DNA from: CAZNMF01 sp035547155
GTDB lineage: Bacteria; Acidobacteriota; Vicinamibacteria; Vicinamibacterales; SCN-69-37
Direction of reading: 5' to 3'
Assembly (NCBI GenBank): GCA_035547155.1
Contig: DASZVJ010000127.1
Coordinates: 1-24,675 of the forward strand
DNA: 24,675 bases
How positions within the stretch are numbered: position 1 is the stretch's first letter; the number at the start of each line of letters is the position of its first letter. The notes under the pieces are model-generated. The model worked only from the letters and a program-made list of their open reading frames with translations, was not told the DNA's origin and made no database searches. The position numbers and the translations under genes were made by a program. Below, in pieces: positions 1 through 7,063 of this stretch.

Positions 1-926
1 TACGTCTTGTACGTGTCGTCGAACCAGTGCGGAAAGACGGCGTTGATGCGCGCGACGGTCTCGCCGAACGGGCGGCGCGCGAGCGCGGCGCCGCCCTCGC
101 CCGACTCGTTGGAGATGACGAGCGCGAACCGCGCGTCCTCCGCGCCGGCCCACAGCGCCGCCTTGCCGCCGCGCGAGTGGCCGAGCACGGCGACGTGCGC
201 GGCGTCGACGCGCGGGTCGGTCTCGAAGTAATCCATCGCGCGGCTCGCGCCCCAGGCCCACGCGGCGAGCGCGCCCCACGCGTGCGGTGATCGTGTGGCG
301 GCGTCACCCTCGAACAGACGAATCACGCCGTCCTTGAAGTGATCTTTGTCATCGGGCGCGAGATCGCCGTACTGCAGCGCTGCGATCCCGTAGCCGCGCG
401 CGATGACCTGCTCGGCCGGCCAGAAGCCGGATTTCTCACCGCGTGTGGGATCCGTGTTCGACGCCGCGCGGTTGTTGATCAGCAGGAACACGGGCGCCTT
501 CGGCCGCGCGTTGGGGACGAACAGCGTCAACACGAAGCGGTGCTCGCGCCCGCTTTGACGGCTGACGATCGCGACGCGCTCGAGCGTCGCCGCATTGTCC
601 ATCGCGTGCGTGTTCTCCTCAATCTTCTCGAACGACAATTGTTCCGGCCGGCCCGGCGATCGGCCGTAGACGTCATCGCGGAACAGATTCAGGATCTCGG
701 CGCGCCGCGGCTGCCACGCGTCGGGCGTGCGGATCGCGCCGCCGCGCATGACGTCCGGCAGCGTGTACGGCCACACGCGCGATTCGTCGAAGTTGAAGCC
801 AGGTTGATCCTTCGTCGTGCGCGCGACGACGGCGGGATCCGCGTGCCAGCCATCGGCACGCGCGAACGCGAGCGAAGCGACGAGCAGCGGGAGCACGACG
901 ACAGCGGTCCGGTATTGGCGCGACAT
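1..926 (-). CDS. Secreted CE15-type glucuronoyl esterase, C-terminus missing
   Basis: The frame is open from the ATG at 926 to the window edge, giving 308 codons with no stop. Residues 1-24 form a signal peptide (VVVLPLLVASLAFARA), so the enzyme should act outside the cytoplasm. Residues 245-300 carry the nucleophile elbow GHSRGGKAALW (Ser251, with Arg252 of the family G-x-S-R-x-G motif), followed by SNESGEGGAALARR and a segment ending in FPHWF. These are strong hallmarks of carbohydrate esterase family 15. Known members cleave the ester between 4-O-methyl-glucuronic acid of xylan and lignin alcohols. The catalytic His lies beyond the window. No good Shine-Dalgarno precedes the start; the gene diverges from the NIPSNAP gene across 69 bp. 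A general alpha/beta esterase (acetyl xylan esterase label) is the alternative name. The family assignment is firm; the substrate is inferred. Confidence 0.88.
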   Translation of the reverse strand, partial: MSRQYRTAVVVLPLLVASLAFARADGWHADPAVVARTTKDQPGFNFDESRVWPYTLPDVMRGGAIRTPDAWQPRRAEILNLFRDDVYGRSPGRPEQLSFEKIEENTHAMDNAATLERVAIVSRQSGREHRFVLTLFVPNARPKAPVFLLINNRAASNTDPTRGEKSGFWPAEQVIARGYGIAALQYGDLAPDDKDHFKDGVIRLFEGDAATRSPHAWGALAAWAWGASRAMDYFETDPRVDAAHVAVLGHSRGGKAALWAGAEDARFALVISNESGEGGAALARRPFGETVARINAVFPHWFDDTYKT

Positions 927-949
927 GGACAGATGGTAACGCCGCCCAT

Positions 950-958
950 GGTATCTTT
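950..958 (+). promoter_or_regulatory. Candidate extended -10 for the NIPSNAP gene
   Basis: TG-G-TATCTT fits the extended -10 pattern TGnTAnnnT. It would start transcription near 965, giving a leader of about 30 nt that contains the GGAGGAG ribosome site at 982-988. No convincing -35 box is visible. This is pattern matching only. Confidence 0.35.
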
Positions 959-995
959 CCCCGCTCGCCAAATCGGCGTTCGGAGGAGATCTCTC

Positions 996-1424
996 ATGCG
1001 TCGTGTCCTTGCAGCGTTGTGTCTCGTCGGCGTGTTCGCGGCCGGGGTCGCGCTCGGTCAGCGCTCGGCGGTTCATGCGCAGGCCGCGTCGAACCATGTC
1101 TTCGAGGTGCGCATCTACACCGCCGGCGAAGGCAAGCTCGACGCCGTCGTCAAACGTTTCCGCAATCCGGAAGTGGGGCTGTTCGAGAAGTACGGGATGA
1201 AAGCCGTGCTCTACTCGACGGTGTCAGAGCCGGCCGATCGGCAGAACCAGTTCGTCTACGTGCTGCAGCACGACAGCCGCGAGGCCGCGCGCGCGTCGTG
1301 GCAGAAGTTCCTCGCCGATCCCGACTTCCGCGCCGCCGCGCAGGCCTCGGATGTCGGCGGACGCGCGGTCGTCAAGGTCGAGTCGTTCTTCGTCACGCCG
1401 ACGGATTTCTCGCCGTTGAAATAG
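996..1424 (+). CDS. Secreted NIPSNAP family protein
   Basis: The protein has 142 residues and starts at the ATG at 996, 7 nt after a strong GGAGGAG (982-988). The frame is open further upstream, but this start restores a clean signal peptide (MRRVLAALCLVGVFAAGVALGQ, mature from about residue 29). The mature part is one NIPSNAP domain: FEVRIYTAGEGKLDAVVKRF, then a centre with NQFVYVLQHDS and SWQKFLADPDF, the usual dimeric alpha/beta ferredoxin-like pattern. NIPSNAP proteins have no settled enzymatic role; secreted forms are common in Acidobacteriota and Planctomycetota. The last 32 bp overlap the 3' end of the HD-GYP gene on the other strand. The family call is confident and the function unknown. 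Confidence 0.88.
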   Translation: MRRVLAALCLVGVFAAGVALGQRSAVHAQAASNHVFEVRIYTAGEGKLDAVVKRFRNPEVGLFEKYGMKAVLYSTVSEPADRQNQFVYVLQHDSREAARASWQKFLADPDFRAAAQASDVGGRAVVKVESFFVTPTDFSPLK

Positions 1425-2373
1425 CGCCGTCTGCCACGGCTGACGCCAGCGCGTCGACGATCGCCGCGCTGCGCCAGCCGCGCGCGATTTCGTGCCGCAG
1501 CTCCGCCAGCGCCTCGTCCGCGGAGCACGCGGCTCTGTACGGCCGATCGGTCGTCAGCGCATCGAAGACGTCGACGACGCCGATGATCTGCGCGAGGAGC
1601 GGAATGTCGTCGCCGCGAAGGCCGTCGGGATAGCCGGAGCCGTCGAGGCGCTCGTGATGATGGCGGATGATCGGCCGCACGCGCTTCAGCGCGCGCAGAT
1701 CGCCGCACAGATGCTCGCCGACCGTCGTATGCGCGCGCATCTGCTCGCGCTCCTCTACCGTGAGCGGCCCCGCCTTCGACAGGATGGCGTCCGGAATCGC
1801 GATCTTCCCGACGTCGTGTAGAAACCCGCCGCGGTGCAGCGCCGCGAGGTCCTCGTCCGGCAATCCGAGCCGCTGGCCGATCAGCACGGCGTATCGCGCG
1901 AGGCGCTCGCAATGGCCCTCGGTATACGGATCGCGCGCTTCGATCGTGCGCGCGAGGCTCATGATCACCGTCTCGGCCGTGTCCAGCTCGTCGGTATAGC
2001 GCTTCAATCGAATCAACGACCGGACCCGCGCCTTGAGCTCCGTCTGGTCGACGGGCTTCATCAGGAAGTCGTCGGCGCCGGCCTCGATGGCGCGGACGCG
2101 ATCCTCGCGCTCGGCCGAGCCCGTCATGAGCACGATGGGAATCAGCCGCGTCACCGGCCGCGCCTTCAGCACGCTGCACGCCGAGAACCCGTCGCGGTTC
2201 GGCATCCGCACGTCCATCAGGATCACGTCCGGCAGGAAGCGATCGACGGCGCTCAGCGCCTCTTCGCCGTCGTTGGCGGTCAGGACGACGTAGCCTTCGG
2301 CGGTCAGCAGGCGCTGGAGCAGGATCAGATTCGCCGTCATGTCATCGACGACGAGCACGGTACCGGCGTTCAT
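1393..2373 (-). CDS. Response regulator with REC and HD-GYP domains (c-di-GMP phosphodiesterase)
   Basis: The protein has 326 residues. Residues 4-120 are a receiver domain with the acidic pair Asp10/Asp11, phospho-acceptor Asp54 (ILMDVRMP), Thr84 and Lys106 (MKPVD). Residues about 133-320 are an HD-GYP domain: the HD pair in GGFLHDVGKIAIPD (186-187), the metal-binding HHHERLDGSGYP (238-249) and DVFDALTTDRPYR. All signature residues are present, so cyclic di-GMP hydrolysis controlled by phosphorylation is the likely activity. No partner histidine kinase lies nearby. The start has no clear Shine-Dalgarno. The gene is divergent from the ECF sigma gene (123 bp between starts) and its 3' end overlaps the NIPSNAP gene. 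Output could be c-di-GMP turnover or, as for some family members, mostly protein-protein signalling. Confidence 0.93.
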   Translation of the reverse strand: MNAGTVLVVDDMTANLILLQRLLTAEGYVVLTANDGEEALSAVDRFLPDVILMDVRMPNRDGFSACSVLKARPVTRLIPIVLMTGSAEREDRVRAIEAGADDFLMKPVDQTELKARVRSLIRLKRYTDELDTAETVIMSLARTIEARDPYTEGHCERLARYAVLIGQRLGLPDEDLAALHRGGFLHDVGKIAIPDAILSKAGPLTVEEREQMRAHTTVGEHLCGDLRALKRVRPIIRHHHERLDGSGYPDGLRGDDIPLLAQIIGVVDVFDALTTDRPYRAACSADEALAELRHEIARGWRSAAIVDALASAVADGAISTARNPSA

Positions 2374-2496
2374 CGGACGATCAATCGGTTTCTGTGGGGA
2401 GGACTCCAGCTATTGTGCGCCGACCTGCATGGCAATGCACGCATCGCCGTGAGAGGATCGCCGGCGCGTGGGGTTCTAGCCAGGGGATCGTCCGCG

Positions 2497-3000
2497 ATGG
2501 ACTCGGCAGAAGCGCTCTTCACGACGCATCGCGACGGCATCTTCCGGTACCTGTGCCGCATCGTCGGGCCCGGCGACGCGTCGGATCTGACGCAGGAAGT
2601 CTTCCTTCGGGTCTCGCGCGCGTCGGTGCCGGACATTCCGCCGGAGGCCCTGCGGGCGTGGATCTTCCGCATCGCGCGCAACCTGGCGCTGAACCACCGC
2701 CGCGACGCGGGCCGGCGTCCGGCCACGACCGAGCTGACGGACGTCTCGCACCGGCCACCGCAGGAGACGAGCCTGGCGATGCGGCAGGCCCTCGACCAGC
2801 TGGCCCCACTCGATCGCGACGTGTTCCTGCTGCGCGAAGTGTCGGGCTTGAGCTATGGCGAGATCGCGGACTCGTGCGATCTCACGCTCGATGCGGTCCG
2901 ATCGCGGCTGCATCGCGCACGACAACAACTCCGTGCCGCGCTGCAACCATTGAGCGGTGGCACGACGCTTTTCCACGTGAGGCTGTATGACTCGCAATGA
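2497..3000 (+). CDS. ECF-type RNA polymerase sigma factor
   Basis: The protein has 167 residues and starts at the ATG at 2497, after AGGGGAT (2482-2488). The frame is open upstream to before 1834, but that part is antisense to the HD-GYP gene and shows no homology, so the short start is right. Residues 1-60 match sigma region 2 (LFTTHRDGIFRYLCR, then DASDLTQEVFLRV) and continue into RAWIFRIARNLALNHRR. Residues about 105-155 match region 4 with its helix-turn-helix (LDRDVFLLREVSGLSYGEIADSCDLTLDAVRSRLHRAR, read in pieces). It heads a three-gene operon, with the next gene starting 14 nt before its stop. It is presumably held inactive by that next product, a membrane protein, and released by an envelope signal (inference). 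Confidence 0.92.
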   Translation: MDSAEALFTTHRDGIFRYLCRIVGPGDASDLTQEVFLRVSRASVPDIPPEALRAWIFRIARNLALNHRRDAGRRPATTELTDVSHRPPQETSLAMRQALDQLAPLDRDVFLLREVSGLSYGEIADSCDLTLDAVRSRLHRARQQLRAALQPLSGGTTLFHVRLYDSQ

Positions 3001-3421
3001 TTCCTTGCCCAGCGCATCCGCATCGACGCTGCTCATCACGATCGACGACCTGCTCGACGGCGAAGCGATCGAGCGCGAGCGGCTGCGTGTCGCCTTGGCG
3101 GACGCCGACGCGCGCGACTACTTCGTGGATGCGCTGGTGATCCGGCAGGCGGCGCGCGAGCTGGCGCCGCCCGTGCCGCTCGCATCGACGAAGCGCCCGC
3201 GTGCGCCTTGGACGCGATGGCTGGCCGCGGCCGTCGTGCTCGCGACCGTCGGCGCCGCGGGCGTCGGCGGCGGCTACACGTGGGCGCACCACACGATCGA
3301 CGCGCCGGCGCCCGTCGAGACCGTCATGGACGTGTCGCCGCGAACCATCGCGCCGGCGCCGACGAAGGTGATCCATCTCCAGCCGGGCGTGAACTGGACG
3401 CCGGAGGTCGTGCGGCAATGA
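2987..3421 (+). CDS. Anti-sigma-factor-like single-pass membrane protein
   Basis: The protein has 144 residues; its ATG overlaps the sigma gene by 14 nt and is preceded by GTGAGG (2977-2982). The N-terminal 75 residues are acidic and soluble (TIDDLLDGEAIERERLRVALADADARDYF), followed by a basic KRPRAPWTRW stretch, one membrane helix at about 78-99, and a short Pro-rich outer tail. This layout and the coupling to an ECF sigma gene indicate an anti-sigma factor. The HxxxCxxC zinc motif of ZAS-domain anti-sigma factors is absent, so it is a non-zinc type or a divergent one. The role rests on position and topology, not on clear sequence homology. Its stop overlaps the next start (ATGA). Confidence 0.7.
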   Translation: MTRNDSLPSASASTLLITIDDLLDGEAIERERLRVALADADARDYFVDALVIRQAARELAPPVPLASTKRPRAPWTRWLAAAVVLATVGAAGVGGGYTWAHHTIDAPAPVETVMDVSPRTIAPAPTKVIHLQPGVNWTPEVVRQ

Positions 3422-4578
3422 CGCAGCGTCTGTCTGTCGCGCTCGTCGCACTCACGATCGCCACCGGCATGGCCACGGTGCCCGCCGACGCGCAGGCGCC
3501 TGCGCCGGACGGCACACCGATCGTGCAGCTCGGCATCTTCGCCGCACGCCAGTCGAACGGCACCGGTGGCGGAGGCACATACACGACGAGCGATCGCAGC
3601 ACGTCGTTGCGGACTGATGTCTACATCGCGCCGTGCTCGTTCGGCGGATCGAACCGCGTGCCGACGCTCGCCTACACGGCGTGGCACATCGAAGGGCAGG
3701 TCGCGCGGCAGACGCCGCAGGACGCGGTCGTGCGCGTGACGTGGCAGCGGACGCGCACGGCCGGACAGCCGGCGACCGGACCGTCTGGCACGACCGATTT
3801 GACGCTGACCGTCGGCCAGCACATCGTCCTCGATCAGGAAGCGATGCCGGCGATCGGCGAGTGCGGGCCGATGTCGGTCACACTCGAAGCGCGCTACGAG
3901 CCGCGCATGAGCCTGTTCACGTTCACGCCCAACGGTGGAGCGAGCGGCGGAAGGCAGACGTCCGCGACGGCGCGCAACGAAGGCGGCGGCACGCAATCGG
4001 CGACTGGCGCAGACGCGGGGACGATGCGCGGCGGCAGCGGCGTGGGCCCGGGTCTCGGCCTCTCGATGGTGACGGCTCGCGGGCCCAACGGACGCACGGG
4101 GGCGGCGACGCCGCGGCTGCAGCACGCGGATCTCTGGCTCGTGCATTCAGCGCCCGGTAAAGACGACGAGGTGCTACTGACGTCGACGATCGCGCGTCCC
4201 GGCGGCGGCGACTTCGCGTTCGCGCCCGTCACGATCCAGACGAAGACGGGTGCGGTCGCCGTGCGCGTCACCGGCACGCTCGAGCTCGGCCTGGACCTCG
4301 AGGGCCGGCCACGCTTCGTCTTCGGCGCCACACGACGCGTGACGTTCACGCCATCGACACACGCGCCGCGCGATCGCGAGTCGTCGGTCGACTCGGGCGG
4401 CGTCGCCAACACCGTCTTGCCCATCCCCGGCCCCGACGAAGTGCTGTCGTTCGAGATGCCGTCCATCGACGCACCCGGCGTGCCGGCGGTTCCCGATCAC
4501 GTCGCGATCCGCGTGCGCCTGTCGCCGCTCGTGATCAGTGGCGTCGGCGCCGGCAGCGCGTGGGCGAATCCGCAGTAG
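3418..4578 (+). CDS. Secreted protein of unknown function, third gene of the sigma operon
   Basis: The protein has 386 residues with its start in an ATGA overlap with the anti-sigma-like gene, so translation is coupled. Residues 1-25 are a signal peptide (VALVALTIATGMATVPADA, cleavage before Gln26). Mature residues about 33-170 look beta-rich with two cysteines (73 and 149) that could form a disulfide. Residues about 172-215 are a Gly/Ser/Thr low-complexity linker. The remainder is again beta-rich (LTSTIARPGGGDFAFAPVTIQTKTG and a later FVFGATRRVTFTP). I recognise no family. It might be the envelope signal sensor or the main effector of the sigma system, but nothing in the sequence decides this. 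A hairpin at 4598-4613 follows the stop. Confidence 0.78.
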   Translation: MTQRLSVALVALTIATGMATVPADAQAPAPDGTPIVQLGIFAARQSNGTGGGGTYTTSDRSTSLRTDVYIAPCSFGGSNRVPTLAYTAWHIEGQVARQTPQDAVVRVTWQRTRTAGQPATGPSGTTDLTLTVGQHIVLDQEAMPAIGECGPMSVTLEARYEPRMSLFTFTPNGGASGGRQTSATARNEGGGTQSATGADAGTMRGGSGVGPGLGLSMVTARGPNGRTGAATPRLQHADLWLVHSAPGKDDEVLLTSTIARPGGGDFAFAPVTIQTKTGAVAVRVTGTLELGLDLEGRPRFVFGATRRVTFTPSTHAPRDRESSVDSGGVANTVLPIPGPDEVLSFEMPSIDAPGVPAVPDHVAIRVRLSPLVISGVGAGSAWANPQ

Positions 4579-4597
4579 GGACGTTGCAGATGTAGGC

Positions 4598-4613
4598 CGG
4601 GTCTTTAGACCCG
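4598..4613 (+). terminator. Hairpin after the sigma operon
   Basis: CGGGTC and GACCCG form a 6-bp stem around a TTTA loop, 20 bp after the stop of the secreted-protein gene. There is no downstream T-run, so this may be a weak or factor-dependent terminator, or simply a small intergenic repeat. Confidence 0.35.
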
Positions 4614-4648
4614 ACGAACATCTGTTGCGCCCACGCCCTCGGTCGACC

Positions 4649-4740
4649 GGGCCGCCACAAGGGCGGCCCCTACGCAGGCTGCGGGCCACGGACCACGGGC
4701 TACCGAAGACCCGTAGGGGCGGCCCTTGTGGCCGCCCCTG
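4649..4740. repeat. GC palindromic intergenic repeat, inverted pair
   Basis: There are two copies of the dispersed palindrome in opposite orientation: 4649-4674 (ending CCCCTACG) and 4712-4740 (starting CGTAGGGG). Each has long GC arms, GGGGCGGCC and GGCCGCCCC in the best copy, around CTTGT or its complement. The CGTA flank gives each copy a direction. The pair could fold into one larger cruciform. It fills the 230-bp gap between the sigma operon and the GntR promoter. Confidence 0.85.
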
Positions 4741-4764
4741 CCCGAGCCTCAAGCACGTCTGTCC

Positions 4765-4792
4765 TTGACTTGTTCTAAATTACTAGTACAGT
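4765..4792 (+). promoter_or_regulatory. Promoter of the gntR-SPFH-ICMT operon
   Basis: TTGACT (4765-4770) is a near-consensus -35 and TACAGT (4787-4792) a reasonable -10, with a 16-bp spacer. The spacer and surroundings are AT-rich, unlike the rest of the window. Predicted transcription begins near 4799, leaving about 10 nt before the ATG and no Shine-Dalgarno. Confidence 0.6.
4771..4790. promoter_or_regulatory. Operator-like palindrome for the GntR/YtrA regulator
   Basis: TGTTCTA and TAGTACA are inverted half-sites (6 of 7 positions complementary) separated by 6 bp. They fill the space between the -35 and -10 boxes. GntR-family operators commonly have the GT...AC palindrome form, so binding here by the product of the gene just downstream would block its own promoter (inference). 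Confidence 0.55.
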
Positions 4793-4808
4793 TAGACACA
4801 CAGACGCC

Positions 4809-5198
4809 ATGGCTCCGCTGTCGATCGATCCCCGGCACCCGACGCCGATCCACGCGCAACTCGAGCGCGCGATTCGTGCGGCCATTGCCACGGGACGTCT
4901 GGAGCCGAACGAACAGCTGCCGACCGTGCGTCAGCTCGCCGTGCAGCTGCAGATCAACGCCAACACCGTCGCGCGCGTGTACACGCACCTCGAGCGGCTC
5001 GGCCTGCTCGAGACGCGACGCGGCGTCGGCACGTTCGTGGCCGCGCGCCAGCCGGCGAAGCCGGCCAGGACGAATCCACGCGACCCTGCCCTCCGCGCCA
5101 TCGTCCAGCGCTGCCTGGACGAAGCAGCCGCGCGAGGGTTTTCCGCAGACGACGTCGTCCGTCAAGCCAAGGAGCTGGCGGGCCAACAAGGAGGATGA
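4809..5198 (+). CDS. GntR family transcriptional regulator, YtrA type
   Basis: The protein has 129 residues. Residues about 5-78 are a GntR winged helix: PIHAQLERAIRAAIATGRL, LPTVRQLAVQLQINANTVAR (recognition helix) and LERLGLLETRRGVGTFVA (wing). Only about 50 residues follow, mostly helical, which is the short C-terminal dimerisation arm of the YtrA subfamily rather than a FadR, HutC or MocR effector domain. YtrA regulators usually repress their own operon with membrane transport or envelope genes, and here the next genes are an SPFH protein and a membrane methyltransferase. The stop overlaps the SPFH region. The promoter upstream carries a matching palindrome at 4771-4790. Confidence 0.92.
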   Translation: MAPLSIDPRHPTPIHAQLERAIRAAIATGRLEPNEQLPTVRQLAVQLQINANTVARVYTHLERLGLLETRRGVGTFVAARQPAKPARTNPRDPALRAIVQRCLDEAAARGFSADDVVRQAKELAGQQGG

Positions 5199-5200
5199 CT

Positions 5201-6130
5201 GTGGCGCATACGACTCTCCGGACCGCGCGAGACACGCACGGCCGCGACAATCCCGTCAACGTGGTGTCGTTCGGCTGCTTCGCCGTGCCCGTCGCGATCG
5301 GCCTCGTCTCCACGATCGAGACGGACAATCCGCTGTGGGTCGTCCTGGGCGTCCTCTGCGGCCTCGTCGTCGCGCAGTCGCCGAAGATCATGTTGCAGTG
5401 GGAACGCGGCGTGCTGCTGCGGCTCGGCCGTTACGCCGGCATGCGCGGGCCCGGGCTCGTCTTCATCGTGCCCTTCTTCGATCGCCTCTCGGCCTACATC
5501 GATCAGCGCGTCGTAACGACGGGCTTCGCCGCGGAACAGACGCTGACGACCGACACGGTGCCGGTGAACGTCGACGCCGTGCTGTTCTGGATGGTCCACG
5601 ATCCCGAGAAGGCCGCGCTCGAAGTGCAGGACTATCGCGAGGCCGTCAGCTGGGCGGCACAGACCGCGCTGCGCGACATCATCGGCCGCACGTCGCTCAC
5701 CGAGCTGCTCCGCGGGCGCGAGCGCATCGAGCACGAGCTGCAGGCGCTCATCGACGCGCGCTCGACGCCGTGGGGTGTGACCGTCCAGTCCGTCGAGATG
5801 CGCGACATCGTCATTCCCACGTCGTTGCAGGACGCGATGTCGCGCGAGGCACAGGCCTCGCGCGAGAAGCAGGCGCGCGTGATCCTCGGTCAGGCCGAAG
5901 TCGAGATCGCGAAGAGCTTCGAGACCGCGGCCGCGTCGTACGCGAACAACCCGACCGCGCTGCATCTGCGCGCGATGAACATGCTCTACGAAGGTCTGAA
6001 GGAAAAAGGCGCGCTGATGCTCGTGCCGAGCTCGGCCGTCGAGTCGATGGGCATGGGCGGCCTGATGGGCTCCGCCGCGATGATGCAGAAAGCGCTCACC
6101 GAGACGCCGCCGAACGGGCAGACGACATAA
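5201..6130 (+). CDS. SPFH/band-7 (slipin-like) membrane protein
   Basis: I chose the GTG at 5201 because AAGGAGG (5188-5194) is 6 nt upstream. The ATG at 5195 is in frame but sits directly against that site. About 309 residues. Two membrane helices lie near residues 20-40 and 46-62, then an SPFH domain starts at KIMLQWERGVLLRLGRY and runs through FFDRLSAYIDQRV, VNVDAVLFWMVHDP and LRDIIGRTSLTELLRGRERI. A short coiled-coil region follows (SREAQASREKQARVILGQAE). SPFH proteins form membrane microdomain scaffolds and often control membrane proteases. The usual NfeD partner is absent. It is translationally linked to the GntR gene and 17 bp before the methyltransferase gene. Confidence 0.9.
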   Translation: MAHTTLRTARDTHGRDNPVNVVSFGCFAVPVAIGLVSTIETDNPLWVVLGVLCGLVVAQSPKIMLQWERGVLLRLGRYAGMRGPGLVFIVPFFDRLSAYIDQRVVTTGFAAEQTLTTDTVPVNVDAVLFWMVHDPEKAALEVQDYREAVSWAAQTALRDIIGRTSLTELLRGRERIEHELQALIDARSTPWGVTVQSVEMRDIVIPTSLQDAMSREAQASREKQARVILGQAEVEIAKSFETAAASYANNPTALHLRAMNMLYEGLKEKGALMLVPSSAVESMGMGGLMGSAAMMQKALTETPPNGQTT

Positions 6131-6147
6131 GACGAGCGAGGTGACCA

Positions 6148-6642
6148 ATGCGTCAGCTCGCGCGGTTGATCGAAGCAGTCGTGTTCACGGTGCTCGTGCC
6201 GGGCACCGTGACCTACTGGCTGCCGCGCGCGCTCGATCTGTGGGGACCGGTTCCCGCGCGCCCGTGGCCGCTCGCGGTGTGGCCGTCGATCGTGTCGCTG
6301 GCGATCGGTTTTGCGATCTATGTCAGGTGCGCCTGGGAATTCGCCACGCGCGGACGCGGTATACCCGCGCCAATCGATCATCCGAAACAGCTCGTCGTCT
6401 CCGGCTTGTATCGCTACGTGCGGAATCCGATGTATCTCGGCGTCCTGCTGGTGCTGATCGGCGAATCGCTATTGTTCCAGTCGTCGTCGTTTTTGATCTA
6501 CGCGCTGGTGTGGCTCGCATGCGTGCACGCCTTCGTAATCGTCTACGAAGAGCCGAACCTGCATCGTAAATTCGACGGGTCGTACGACGTCTACCGCACG
6601 CACGTCAGGCGTTGGATTCCGGGACGGGCGTATCGTGCGTAA
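6148..6642 (+). CDS. Isoprenylcysteine carboxyl methyltransferase (ICMT)-like membrane protein
   Basis: The protein has 164 residues with a ribosome site GAGGTG (6138-6143). About four membrane segments are visible near residues 8-26, 44-62, 98-112 and 114-132. The conserved C-terminal core of the ICMT/PEMT superfamily is present: LVVSGLYRYVRNPMYLGVLL (about 90-110), then EEPNLHRKFDGSYDVYRTHVRRWIP in the last 30 residues, with the Glu-Glu and Arg residues that bind S-adenosylmethionine. Bacterial members methylate various lipids or other substrates, and true prenylcysteine substrates are not expected, so the substrate is unknown. Third gene of the GntR operon; it ends 7 bp from the convergent PIN gene. 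Confidence 0.88.
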   Translation: MRQLARLIEAVVFTVLVPGTVTYWLPRALDLWGPVPARPWPLAVWPSIVSLAIGFAIYVRCAWEFATRGRGIPAPIDHPKQLVVSGLYRYVRNPMYLGVLLVLIGESLLFQSSSFLIYALVWLACVHAFVIVYEEPNLHRKFDGSYDVYRTHVRRWIPGRAYRA

Positions 6643-6649
6643 CAGTCTT

Positions 6650-7063
6650 TCACGTCGTCCCGAGCACGACGAAGCGCGAACGACCGGGAAGTGCGTAGAC
6701 GCGAAAGTGGCGGTCGAACGAGAGAATGCGCGGCAGTCGATCGCGTTCCGCGACGCGCACCAATGCCGCATCGGCGAAATCCATCGGCAGATCGCGATAC
6801 TTGCGCATGAGCGCCTTCATCCGCGGCAAATCATCGGCGTCGAGTGATGCCAGCTCCAGCGCCTGGTCCTCGACCATGTCGAGCAGTGCCTCTTGTGCGC
6901 GGGCGCTGTCACCGACCAGGTGCATTGCTTCGGTCAGCGCGGGCCAGACGGTGATCACTTGATCGGTGATGGACTCGAGCGCCCGGACACAGGCGGCGTG
7001 CTGGTCGTCGCCACGGTCGAGCAGCGCAACGAGTGCGCTGGCATCAACGAGCACGCCGCGCAC
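6650..7063 (-). CDS. PIN-domain ribonuclease toxin (VapC type)
   Basis: The protein has 137 residues from a GTG at 7063 (GGAAG 4 nt upstream), which overlaps the antitoxin end by 20 bp. The PIN acidic residues are all present: Asp7 in VLVDASALVALLD, Glu45 in ALTEAMHL, Asp95 and Asp98 in MDFADAALVRVAE, and a late Asp117 (SFDRHF). VapC toxins cleave specific RNAs, often initiator tRNA or rRNA, when not bound by antitoxin. The gene lies downstream of a ribbon-helix-helix gene in the normal antitoxin-toxin order. The open frame continues upstream through the antitoxin and promoter region, but that part has no PIN sequence, so the GTG start is preferred. It appears intact. Confidence 0.9.
   Translation of the reverse strand: MRGVLVDASALVALLDRGDDQHAACVRALESITDQVITVWPALTEAMHLVGDSARAQEALLDMVEDQALELASLDADDLPRMKALMRKYRDLPMDFADAALVRVAERDRLPRILSFDRHFRVYALPGRSRFVVLGTT

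Noticed and set aside
339..995. Upstream extension of the NIPSNAP frame to an ATG at 339
   Set aside because: That region is antisense to the CE15 gene. The ATG at 996 has a strong ribosome site and begins a signal peptide.
1834..2496. Upstream extension of the sigma factor frame
   Set aside because: It is antisense to the HD-GYP gene, and sigma homology begins right after the ATG at 2497.
4649..4740. Ordinary intrinsic terminator
   Set aside because: The stems are strong but no T-run follows, and identical elements occur between divergent genes, so a dispersed repeat is the better label.
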